Of a DNA stretch of 64,000 nucleotides, positions 22,561 through 34,036 are shown one piece after another. The position numbers and the translations under genes were made by a program. This DNA is from Atopsyche davidsoni (Eukaryota > Arthropoda > Insecta > Trichoptera > Hydrobiosidae), in assembly GCA_022113835.1 (NCBI GenBank), contig JAILWY010000009.1, positions 905,501-969,500 of the forward strand, written 5' to 3'. The notes beneath the pieces were generated by a model that was given only the letters and a program-made list of their open reading frames with translations, did no database searches and was not told the origin of the DNA. Each line of letters begins with the position of its first letter. Within the stretch, counting starts at the first letter, position 1.

Positions 22561-22564
<4 letters not shown>
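20166..22564. other. Intron 1, first segment: CpG-rich start, then AT-rich
   Basis: The promoter CpG island extends to about 20640 with repeated GATCG/TCGATC words. From 20900 the sequence is AT-rich. GC-richer islands at 21400-21510 and 22260-22510 have no ORF. The second contains CTAATTA (22415-22421) and GCCAAT/TTGGC words, compatible with an enhancer. Confidence 0.35.

Positions 22565-22600
<36 letters not shown>
22565..22600. repeat. (AT)18 microsatellite
   Basis: Thirty-six bases of uninterrupted AT dinucleotides. Confidence 0.98.
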
Positions 22601-22603
<3 letters not shown>

Positions 22604-24171
22604 TTATACAAAATAAATCAAAAATAGTATTTATGGCAGTATAATTGTGATAGCTTAATATTTCTTTAATATTTAAATTAATTTTTTTTGAATTTCATAG
22701 AATTGTATAATTTTCTGGAAATGAAAAAAAAGGTGTGTATTGATATTTCCATTGTGTATTTTTTATTTTATTTTACAGTTAGTATTATATTGTGTATAGT
22801 TCTATACCTTATATTTATTTTTATTATTTGGTTAGAATTTATATTAATATCACAAAATAATATATATAAGTAAAAAAAATAACAACTCTGGAATTATTAT
22901 TTATTTTGAAGCAAATGCAATTATTTATATTGTAACGTATCAAATATAATGAATTTAAAAGTTTGATTCAAAATAGCTCATTGGACGTGAAATATTTTTA
23001 TAACAAATAATTGACACGAAACAAATTAAAACACGATTTAGAATCTTGGTTATATTGTAATGTTTTTATGCAATTGAATTATCCCATTCAGAGCAAACTG
23101 CCTTCAATACACGCCGTCTTTAATACGGCAGCCCTTAGTAGGGCATTATTTGTTGCGCCCCTTGGCATACTCTGGCGAAATCGATTGCAGCATCCCTGGG
23201 CGAGAGGGTCTCTGGGCGACCAATGGGGTCGCTATACAATAATCCCCCATTGAAATATCCCAATGTTACCCAGCTTGGGGTAGCTTCGTTTCGGGGTTGC
23301 ACGGCGAGCACTGCACTTTTTAAAAAATAGTTTTATTTGAAGCAGGTGACGACTTGATTCACGACGGGTTGGTTATTTACACATAAATTATTGCCAGCAC
23401 TACTTTCGATACTGTTTTTTTGCCAAGTTTAAACATAATATATAAAAAGGCTCACACTTTACGTCAGCAGTTTTTTAACCAATAATTCCAGTTAACATTC
23501 TTATTAAAAAAGAATATTAAGTTTCCTCATGGCTTTGCCTTAAATATTATTGTTTTGCTAAATGAAATTATGAAATCAAAAAAAAATACAAAAACTTTGA
23601 ATTTTCAGTATGTAATTTGTCTCTTTGAAATCTAATTTGAGATATGTTTTTTTTTTCATAATAAACTTACCATAGCTCAAAGAAAACTGTCGAAAGCGAA
23701 CTTCTATAAAAAACACAGGCTTATATGATATGTCAACATGTATTTGCAATAATATACCCACAGTTTGTAGATAATTTAAATACATGTTTTTTTAAACATT
23801 TTTGTATGTAATATTAGACTATAAAATTACACAATTTTTTTAAATACTTCAAATTGATTATGATGTATATTGCTGCTTTTTTGTAATTTTTTTGAGTTTC
23901 GTCAGACACGGATAATTTCACAGTGAAATGAATGAAAACATAGGAAGGTTTTTATTAACTATATATATATGAATTCAGCTTATCAAACTTAAACCTCTAA
24001 AATCTTAAAAAAACGTGAGAAATTATAATATATTAAAATTTTATTTATTACATGAAACAGGGAAGGTTATAAAAATGTAACAACAGCATTAGGGACAAGT
24101 AGAATTACAATTTGAAATAAGCATTAAAATAATAGAAAAATATTTCAGTAGATTAAATTTTTTATATTTAT
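22601..24171. other. Intron 1 segment, AT-rich; small island at 23090-23280
   Basis: No gene. The island at 23090-23280 is GC-richer, has an ATCGAT word and CCAATGGGG, and lacks a long ORF. Confidence 0.35.
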
Positions 24172-24320
24172 TAATGATATGAAATAACTTTTTATAAAAA
24201 AACTGAGTTTTTTTAGTTTTGTTCTGCATCTGATGATGTCTTTTGGTTGAAACTCATCTTGCATAAATGTTAAAATAAACTCAACGTGAAGAAATTATAA
24301 AAACTTATTTCATATCATTA
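24172..24320. mobile_element. Inverted-repeat unit A with degenerate hammerhead-like core
   Basis: Twenty-five-bp inverted arms (24172-24196 and 24296-24320, one mismatch) enclose a core with GCAT-CTGATGA (24226-24236) and GAAAC (24249-24253). Stem II of the hammerhead fold is only about 3 weak pairs and the cleavage triplet is not conserved, so this copy is probably inactive. After the core the sequence AAATAAACTCAACGTGAAG matches unit B closely. Confidence 0.65.
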
Positions 24321-24426
24321 AAAAAAAAAATGGATCTAGAAATATGATTCAATATTTTTTTTTGTGGAATTCTTTTAATCTAAATTTTGATGTTTTTTAA
24401 TTGTGATAATATATCACAATTACAAT

Positions 24427-24583
24427 ATTATAATGATAAAAGTACCTTTGTATATTGTTAAACTTAACAGTTTAGTTAAGCATCTGATGATGACCCAGTG
24501 TATTGGGTCGAAACTAGTAATGCAAATAATTTTAATAAACTCAAAGTGAAGACAACGTACAAAGGTACTTTTATCATTATAAT
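24427..24583. mobile_element. Inverted-repeat unit B enclosing a hammerhead ribozyme
   Basis: Thirty-two-bp inverted arms (24427-24458 and 24552-24583, two mismatches) enclose the ribozyme at 24480-24523 and a conserved AATAAACTCAAAGTGAAGA segment. Unit A, 107 bp away, has the same core and the same downstream segment but entirely different arm sequences. After both units the flank continues with ATGGATCT. The arrangement may be a tiny Penelope-like or retrozyme-like element, or a foldback product; I know of no named family with these arms. Confidence 0.65.
24480..24523 (+). ncRNA. Hammerhead ribozyme, minimal stem III (Penelope-like type)
   Basis: All core elements are in order: stem I 5' strand GCAT (24480-24483), CTGATGA (24484-24490), a six-base-pair stem II with six-base loop (GACCCA...TGGGTC, 24492-24509), GAAAC (24510-24514), a two-pair stem III around loop TA, the cleavage triplet GTA (24517-24519) and the stem I 3' strand ATGC (24520-24523). 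The ACTAGT palindrome at stem III would allow dimeric folding, as known for hammerheads of Penelope-like retroelements. Activity is inferred, not shown. Confidence 0.8.
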
Positions 24584-24739
24584 GATGGATCTTCACGAAT
24601 CAAATGCCTTGTTCCTCAACAAGATGTGATAATATCGTTGCATACAATGTTTGCATATCAAATGACTCGACAAGAAAACGGTAACGGGTCTCGATTTACG
24701 ACATTATTCGCTGTAGGTTTCGATAAAGGAATTCGAGTT

Positions 24740-24885
24740 TGCCTCGGGGGGCGCGGGTGGGGCGGAGGCCCTCGGGGGCGGGGGTGGAGGTGCCCCGGGG
24801 CGGAGGCGGGGGTGGAGGTGCCCCGGGGCGGGGGCGGGGGTGGAGGCGCCCCGGGGGCGGGGGAGGGGGTGCGGGCCCCTAATCC
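24740..24885. repeat. G-rich minisatellite, unit of about 30 bp
   Basis: Three to four imperfect units of the kind GGGGCGGAGGCGGGGGTGG followed by AGGTGCCCC. The plus strand is G-rich (quadruplex-prone). The glycine-rich ORF across it is a product of the repeat. Confidence 0.85.
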
Positions 24886-27800
24886 ACCACCGAGGCCGGC
24901 CCTCACGGCTGACGGGAGCGTGCCGGATCTAACCGACTATGGACTACTGACTCCCCGCCGTGTCCACCGTCCCGGAATACACTATTCGATACGCGGATGC
25001 ATTATTTGCCCATTGTATTTGTTTTACGGAACGACTGACCAATCATTTACGTTACGACATAAGTAGATCTTCCGTGGTAACGTATTTCCATGGAATATTT
25101 ACTCATATCTGCGCTGCAGTAGAGTGCAGTTTGTAATCAATAGTACACTGCATGCTCTAAATAATCATTTATTCAATTAGAAAATGGGTATGGTATTTCA
25201 TAGTTTGCGTTTTTATTTTAACTGAAAGTGAACATCTTCTCAAAAACGTTGTAAAATTTAAAAGTTGAATATTATATAAAAATAAAGAGGTACCTAACAT
25301 AATATAATAGAGAAAGTGTAGTGTATTTGGCACTGTCGTCTAATTATTTTTTTACTTTTTACTTTAATTTTGTCGTAAAAAATAACACCAGCACTACGCA
25401 CGTTACGATTTATCGGCTAGCGGTCGGTTGTGCTGTTGAAGTATTTATTATTTTTATAATTATAACTTCGCAAATATTATTGTTATGAGATAGTAGCAGT
25501 GTGTTCCAAATGCCAGACAAACGACAGTGGTCAAAAGTCTCCACCCAGACGCTATTTATTAGCTTCGTGGCATGTCTCGCCCGCTTCGTCATATCGGTTA
25601 AGAGCGATTATGAACGTTTATTACCTTCGGAGTGATTGCGCATTATCGGCGCAAAGACGTAATTTGAATCGCTGCCGAGTTTCAAAACTACTAAAAATCA
25701 ATCTGCAAGTATACGCGTACAAAGTAGGGATACGTTTTTTATTCGTGCTACTTTCCTTGTCACAAAAACTTTTACGGAAATAACTATCTAGCACTGCGTA
25801 ATTATATAAGTGGTTCTTCTCTCTTCGTTTGGATGATTCTAGTGTCATATTATACTCACCGTTTTAAACACCACAGCTATTTTGATATATATGATAATTT
25901 TGTGCTTTCCTTATGTGTGCGAATGTAGACATATATATTAATTACGGACATATTTGGATGTCGCGCTTCTCAGGAAAATTATAAAAAAATCACCCAAATT
26001 TATAAATCGCTACTCATTAATCACCGCTGGGTTGTCGGTTGTGTCGCGGCGTGTGCAGTACGCTCAAGGATCCGAGCGGACTTGAAACAAGAGCCACGCT
26101 ATCGGAGCTGCCGACCGCCGCCATTGTTCCGCTGCGTATCTAAATTGTGTTTGCACAACTTTATCGACGAATCCGCTAGTTTCAGCCGCGATTCTGATTA
26201 TTACCGGCTTTATTGTCGCAGCGGCTGACTTTTTAGATCCACAATAACGTAACGCGAGCGATAACTAAAAACAGGGAATAGCTTCGCCTAGCTGCCTAGC
26301 ACAACGCTAGATTGCCCAAGGAAGTCATTTTGACTGCTTTATGATTTCAATTATGTATATAATGACACAATTTCATAGAATTTTGTAATTTTTTGTACGA
26401 CATATAAAAGCGTTTATTAATAAATGTAGTTACCTCCCCATTCTTCATTATATGTGTTATACCTATAACAAGTAATTTTGACTGCTAAACCTCGGGCAAT
26501 CTAGTGTTAAGTTGTAATTTAACAAGGCTCACTGCAACCGCTGGGCGATTATTTAACACGCAGCTAGCCCATCTCAAGGGCGCCTGTTGATCCAAGAGTC
26601 GTATGAATAAAATTATAGCCAACTCTATGACTCGTTTTTATTTCCAATTTTCTTTTTTTTCCAACCAAACTAATCCCAATAGCTAATAAAATCGGGCCGT
26701 ACTCGATAAAAAAAAGTAAATGAAAATAACATTTAATCTAAATGTACCCAATATGTTTTGAAGTAATTGATTTGCACATCATACGATGAAAAAATCAAGG
26801 TAAAATCCCACCTCTGTATCTCGAAAAATAATAATGGATTATTCTTGTCGTTTCATGTGACAATCGGTTATTTAAATCTGTTTATTTTAAACTATTGAAT
26901 TATAAATGCAAATTTATTTATATTAAAAACCACACCGTGACTTTAAAAGACTCTCTTAAAAATTCCGAAATAAAAGGAAGAAATTGGAGTGGTCTAGTTC
27001 TGTAGTTCCGTAACCTCGTATTTAAGGAGAGTGACTTGGCGTAAAAGGCAACAAATAATTTAAATTAGTAATATCATTGAATTTAAAGTCGCAAATTCGA
27101 TCCCGGATTATTGATGACCCAGAAGAGCCTGGGTTTTCAGTGAAAATTTTCAGCATTTCAGCAGTCTGATACTAAAAGCATACTTAATCCGATAATTTTC
27201 TTGTCAAGTTTTACCAGTAAATATATTCATAATTTTACAAATTATGCTTGAAGCTATTTTACAGTCGTGATTTATCATATGAAGTGATCACCTCTATCAA
27301 CGTCATCATGCAAATTAATCTTTAGAAAATTGGGTTCTTCTGCGTGGACGAAAAGCTTCTTTACAGCTTACAAGAACCTTACAATTAATTCTAAATGATT
27401 TTAGTAAATACCAGTTTTTAACATGCAGTTAAATAAAATAATCCAATTACAGTTGTAAATTTCAGTACAAGGAATTTATTACTCGAATTATTTTGCAACC
27501 GATATTAAAATTTGTTTATTTAAACTATCTCGAATTTTGGGCTGTACCAGAAAATTCATAAATTTATCAAATGATTTGAAAATTTTCGCGTAAATTGTTA
27601 TAGATTTTTTTCACTTTTATTGTAAATGTATGAGAAAAAATGCATAGTGTAAATCTGCTAAAAATATCCTGTTTACATTTTGTAAAAAAATATTTTTCTA
27701 ATTAACTGGTACTGTCGCAAACAATGCCACTGTTTGTAAATTATCGTGCAATCAATCTAAAACACATGAAGTTCTACTTCTTAAGTTTGATATTTGATCT

Positions 27801-30800
27801 TTAATATTATACATATAAATCAAGGTAGACTTTTTCACTCGACCGTTTCTCAGCTTAGTAGTTAACACAATATCTTTTTGGCTTATGCTAAATCCGGATA
27901 AAGTGAATTGATGTCATTTTAGAAAATTAACATTATCTGTTGCGCTTACTGCTATCGTAGTTAGTTTTTTTTTGCCATGCCGTATCTAGCCCCATGGTAA
28001 TAAAAGAAGCGTTCACTGAGCCTTCGCAACAGTTGGTAAATATGTGTTTAATTATACTAAAAAAAGACATCAAATTGGCTTGGATTCGGTAAATGGTTTT
28101 TCTTTTTTAAAGTTTTTTCAGAGTGCATCTTGCTAGATATGTTTAACTGACTCCATAACCGATAAGCGAGCGATCTTGCTTCAATGTATTAGGGCTTAGC
28201 CTGTTACCTGTTTGTATTTAATAATAAATAAATCCCACAATAATTGGATCTGCTATGTATGTATAATTTGCATGTCTTTATAATATATATAGAGTTGCCC
28301 AGGCCAGTCTCCGCTACACTACAGCGCCGAGCTGGTCCTCCGTCTTCTCCGCCCGGAATATATTTATAGGTCGGTTGAGATTGTTTACAGTGGCTCGTCA
28401 GCGAATAATTTCCAAAAAAATCGACGTCCGTCGTTGGATATGAAGGGTTATGGCGGAAACCGACTGTTTGCTTGCTCGTTTGGAGTTACTCGTAGATAAA
28501 AATACTGAAGGTATTACATTATTATTGAAATCTTATTAACGCATAGACGGATGCTTATTTACATTTGGTATTTGCTTAAAGCATTCTTGATGCAAACGTG
28601 TTTTCAGTGATGAAATAAAATTGTACGTTTTTTCTATTTTCTCGTTCTAAATAAAAGTCATTAATTTGCAATCAGTATTCAGAGAGCCTAAAAAATATCT
28701 CCGCGTATGAAATGACATGGAATCGCGTCCAGCAGTGCAGAAAACGAGCGTTGCATAAGTATCGTTACTTTTGTGTTTATTTTTTAACGGTTTCGTTAAA
28801 ACGCAAAAATCTATTGAATACAGGATAATTCTGGTTTTCATTCTGAATACCGCGTTGCAATTACCGTACACCGGAGCGGGTTTATTCCCGGTCGAAATTG
28901 CAGTATTGCTTTATGAGTATACGAATTTAACCAAAATACCCTCTCTCTCCCCTTTATTTTGTTTTATAGAACATTCCGCAATATCCGCAGCCCCTGGGGT
29001 GATCCGACATCACCAGACTATAGAGAGTACGTATAACAGAAATAATTACCTGCCGCATATGAACTGATCGGTGGCTGGTCCTGAAAAACACCCCTCGGCG
29101 TCAACCGAATGCATAGAATCAATTTTAATTCCACGTTGTCAAAGCTTCAGACTAAAATCCGTTGTATGCTTTTAATAGGCTTTTCATAATTAATATTTAT
29201 AGAGTACAAAAGCTTCCGCAGTTATAATATTTTCTAGATTGAAAATGTAATTTTGACGTTAAAAAATATATAAATTTACAAGTAACACTGACTAATTGAA
29301 ATGGCAGTTTAATAAAACACAAATATATTAATTAATTATTGAATTAAGATATTTTCTTTTATTAAAAATAACATCTTTATCGACCAAAAATATATTGATT
29401 CTGATTGCAAGATTGCTTAAGGCCACCATTGCATTGTATAAAAACTTAATTTAACACAAATATTTTATTGCTAAAAACAAATTATTTGTTTGTAACTAGT
29501 GTCCATACTAACGTTTTCAAAAATACCATTTAGTTTTAAACAGACACTCATTCCTTTGAAAGCATAAGTATAGTGAAGAATATAAGAATAATATATAATG
29601 ATAATACTTTGATATAGTCTTTTTTTATTTATATAAGCATTTTCGTTCTTCAGAAGCGTCATTTCAAGACATATCTAAAATATTTGAGGAATTAGAATCA
29701 AATATATATCTATTAGACCTTAAGTATGTTCTTGTAACATAATTATCTTCAGTTAATGTAATAAGCGGTTTTAAAATATTCTTAATCTGTTGCATTGTTT
29801 AATAACATACAAAGATTATCTTGTATCAATAGCTTGTTAATATTTTTTTTAAGTATGACCGTTTATCCCCCCAATCAATTAAGGCGTGGCAGATATAACT
29901 CCGTCCATAAAGATATATTTTATCCGCAAGGTCTTGTATCACGTGATTCAGGTAGCGACGGATGCCACTGAATTGAATTTACCGCCCCGGGGTAACACCA
30001 TAAATTATACCACCCTTATTGCTATGTGTGGCGCCCCTTCTGGCCTGTGCCTTATGCATGTAGGGTTGTAGGTCTCCGCTGTACAGCTTCTTATACATCC
30101 TGATCCGAATGACACAAAATATCTCACCCAAATACTATTAAGATATGGAAAAAATTACTTTAGTGTGAAATTAACAGATAATATTGTTATAACAAGCGTT
30201 TATATCAAGTGCGATAAAATATAATCGACTTATCTATAAAACAGCTTATATTTGATACGAAGTACCTACTTGAATTGGAGGATCTATTTTAGATATGTTA
30301 TGTTGGGACAAACCAATCTTTACATCATTATTGTGCTCACACAATGCAACCAGAGATTATTTGCATTCGTTTTTCCACGTGAGCCTTCTTGCAATTCCCG
30401 ATACTTTCAGTTATATTATATCTTCGCATAAAATAATATTATATAACGATACAAATGCCTCGGTGGTTGTTTTTATCAAACAATTTGCAAAATAATTTAA
30501 ACGAATAACAGATTTTTTCCAAGTTTTATCATCAGTTCTTAAAATAATAATTGCCGACAACCATTGTTGAAACTACAAAGTATTCGTCGAAAATAATTAA
30601 TGTTTTTACACATCGTGAGAATCTATCAAATGTTCGTTTAGTTGTACATATATAATAAACAATCACTATGTTAATATTGCTTAGTGATAATTCTTACTTT
30701 TAACTTTAAGTAGAGCACCGGAGCATACCAATTTTGTTTGTAACACAAACAATCGTTAAACGGCCGAGGAGACTAGACGCACCAACAACGCACTGTTAGT

Positions 30801-31669
30801 CCAACAGCTGGTCAATGGAGACTATTTATTATTCAGAGTTTCTAGCTCGTGTAACATTCACATACAGATTATGCCGGTAGAGCCAACGCGTCCAGTAAAG
30901 GCTACTGCATTATTTTAAAAATCAGACAGATGTATTTGTCACTTTACTAAGTTCGTTTCATAATTAAACTATGAAAGCGATAGAAGTACATTCCACTCTA
31001 TAAAAAATTCAATTGAGAGTTCTCAGTTTTAAGACTCGCTCTGAAACAACAAAACCTCTTGTTCAAACCTCATTTCATCCTGATAATTGTAAAAAGCAAG
31101 ACAAGTAGTACAGAAAGACAAATATTTCAGATAATTTTAAAGTCTATTGCGACTCTTCTCTGTAAAAGTAAGGGTCACAAGAGAAGAGGCTATAAGGCAA
31201 ACTGTAAAAAGCATTCACAGGCAATCGCGGTAGTGTTCGGCTTAGTACGTCTCTAGCATTTGCCGGGTTGCATATAAGTTATTAACATAAAACTTGCACC
31301 AAAGAAGGTTTTCCTTTCTCAGAAACCTGGATACAGCATTAATTGCTCCGTTCAGATTTGAAACCTGGAATAGACAAACATGGGAATCACAGGGTTTTCA
31401 TTGTTAATAGCATGCATGTAGTAATTCAACGGGTGTTGCACAACAGTAATATAAACTAAACCACATTTACTTATTATGAGACTTTCTTCAATAAATATAT
31501 TTAGAGATGTCTACAATTATCGAAAAAATTATTTATGAAATTAACTTTTTTGTGTGGCAAAATATGCTTGAATATAAATTTTTTTTTTTAAATTCTAATA
31601 ATTATAATTTTACTTATTTTCGAGTAGTGAAATTTGAGTGTAATATAAGTATATATATATATCTATCTA
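24886..31669. other. Intron 1 central segment: AT-rich with islands at 25390-25860, 26010-26330, 28290-28500, 28850-29070 and 29880-30070
   Basis: No gene with recognisable domains. The islands are GC-richer and non-coding. The one at 26010-26330 carries a GCCGCCATTG word (YY1/Pho-like), and on the minus strand a GTGAGT donor at 25859 lies downstream of it. The one at 28290-28500 has GTTTACA and AATATATTTATAGG. The one at 29880-30070 has a CACGTG E-box at about 29940. The rest is AT-rich. Confidence 0.35.
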
Positions 31670-31972
31670 TTTTGTGGATTGAACGTCAATCAAGTGCGTT
31701 TTAATTACCTTTACAGGCTTATATTACTTACTACATACATATTTTTTCACATATTGAAAATGATTCAAAGAAACTCTCAGAAAAATATCTTCGTGACTTG
31801 TGTAGAATTTGAACCTACATCTACTTTGGTTTAAAAGTACAGTGCTTGCAAATCACTAAATATTGATTGGCCCGGGCACATTGGTTCGTGTCTAGATTAT
31901 GATTGTTAAAAATTCTCGATTAACAGAGGTGACTCGTTAGTACAAGAGTCAGTACACCGGCCATGTGAGCTC
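31670..31972. mobile_element. Second head-to-head SINE composite, right arm truncated
   Basis: The minus arm begins with the inverted long tail (TTTTGTGGATTGAACG, then CAGGCTTATATTACTTACTA) and runs through the body to an inverted B box in TGTAGAATTTGAACCTAC. The same AT-rich joint as at 4.2 kb follows (AGATTATGATTG...AATTCTCGATTAA, 31893-31920). Then comes a plus-oriented head, GACTCGTTAGTACAAG, that breaks off after GTGAGCTC into an AT microsatellite. Confidence 0.75.
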
Positions 31973-33984
31973 ATATATATATGTAATAAATAATTTTTTT
32001 ATTAGTATCATAATCAAAAAGCTCCGTTTGGGCATATTTATAAATAGCTTGAGCCGTGACAATCAGGCCCGGAACAGCTGTTCGCCCAAACAGCCTGACG
32101 CTTCCTTTCACGGGCGCCGGGAGGCTGCGGAGTCGCGGGCAGATGCGCCCCGATCAGCTGTCTGCGAGACGCTCGCGCCGGACAAAGGCGATATACGGGA
32201 CATTGTGTCCAAGCTTTAAGCGTGCTCAGATTGTCAGCGTGACCGACTGCACGTCGATATCGGGTTTTATAGAAATAATATTATAAATTTTAAGTCCATA
32301 TCTGCAGCATGCAATCTACACATGCGACACATTCATTGAATTCCTTAAAATTACTATCACAATTACATGATATTATTATCTAGTACTTTTCATGATTTTT
32401 TTTCCCATTCGATATTATTTATGTACAGTGGCACCTTGAAAAATTTACTCGGTTTGATATTTTATAGTTTCTTTAAAGCAGTGAATAATAATATTTCTAA
32501 TACTAAATTGAAGATATTGTAATATTTAAAAAAATATTATTCTATGTTCATAATCATTTTCTTTATCTGCATTTATAAATATCTGGCCATGTTTTGAGGT
32601 TGACAGTTCAGGCAGGTGGTGGGGACTCGAATCCGAAGTCCCGATAAGCAAATAACATTTTTTTATATTTTCACGTTGAGCAGTTTACGTAAAAAAGTAT
32701 ATTCATTCAATTAAGGTATTGACTGTTTCACAAATCGATTTAAATAAATCGATAAAACAATTAGAAATTTAATATTCTTGACAGAGAGTACATGGTGGAA
32801 TTCCATTTTAATATTTTTTTTGACAAAATACCGGTCACAAATAAAAAACGAATATGTGGAAAATCACTCAAGTATTTTATTTTAAAAAAATGATAAAAGA
32901 ATTGTACAAATTTATATTATTATAATAAAATCTCAACCCTAAATATTAATTTAGAATGTTTTATATTTATATAATGTAGAGCTATTTTCTAAAAGCGTAT
33001 TTTTGATAGGTTAAGTTAGATCGATTACAAAAATTCACTTTAAAAAAGAGTTCTCTGAAATACCAACTTAATAATCACGGTGCACCAAAATACACCGAAA
33101 AACGCATTGCAAAAATGCATTCCACGTTTAAGCCATATCATCAAGCGCGCACGTGCACAAGCATGGCGGGTTCGTTTATTTCCACGCAAAAACAATGCCG
33201 CGAGCTGTCTCCGAACATTCCCCGCTTCCTGTCCTTTGACAATTAGGCAAATTATTTCCAACAAGCTCGGCAAAAACAATGCCGCCCTCGCCCCCCGCAA
33301 CTCTACTCTACTTGCGATATTATGCTAGGGCATAATAAATCCCTCGACCATTCGAACTGTAGTTTATTCCCAGGTGACACAAAATTCTTGGCACAAAATA
33401 CAGTGGACGCTGTTGGCTGATCACACTTCAGTTGTCGGTTGTATTGCTACGCGCGCAGGCTCCACAAAAAAATAAATAGTGGTTATAAGAATTCTTGCTG
33501 TTGAATACAAGTATTTTAATATTAATATTCTCGTTTTATTTCTCTCCTTCGATGAGTACTTCACATTTAATATCTAATAAATTGATAAATATGTGTCAAA
33601 AATAAATTGTATTTATAACCATCAAAATAAAAATTAATCAAGGGTTTGATTTGTTATGAAACATAACAATTAATTACTATTTTAAAAAATAACCAACTTC
33701 CGTAAACATTAAATAAATCTAATTTATTGTTGTTCCTTTTTTTATAAAATATTTTTATGTCACTTCAGATACAATTATTTTACGAGTACGTGTATATATA
33801 GCCATTTCCAATTTATATATAATTTTTAACAGTTATAACTTGTGTAACATAATTTTTTAATTTCTGAACCTATAGAATCGAGACTAAAAACCAAAATTGT
33901 TTTCACATTTATCAACATAAGAAGGAAACGTAACGCACTATGAAACCGAACGATGTCCACAGGTAAAACAATATTGTTGATGAA
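31973..33984. other. Intron 1 segment; GC-richer island at 32045-32260
   Basis: No supported gene. The island contains two CAGCTG E-boxes (32075-32080, 32155-32160). A tRNA-like fragment, GGGACTCGAATCC, occurs at about 32624-32637. A second GC-richer patch lies at 33130-33310 with ORFs on both strands and no domain. Confidence 0.35.
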
Positions 33985-34036
33985 AGGATGAATCCTTTTA
34001 TCACGGTACACCACTGTGATAAAAAGGATTCATCCT
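33985..34036. repeat. Near-perfect hairpin, 20-bp arms, 11-base loop
   Basis: The arm at 33985-34004 is the exact inverse of 34016-34036 except for one extra A. The loop is GGTACACCACT. Neither arm is seen elsewhere in the window. Confidence 0.85.

Noticed and set aside
26080..26125. Minus-strand ATGGCGGC start of a small protein exon upstream of the donor at 25859
   Set aside because: The frame closes after about 33 codons before the donor, and ATGGCGGC is equally explained as a YY1/Pho-type site.
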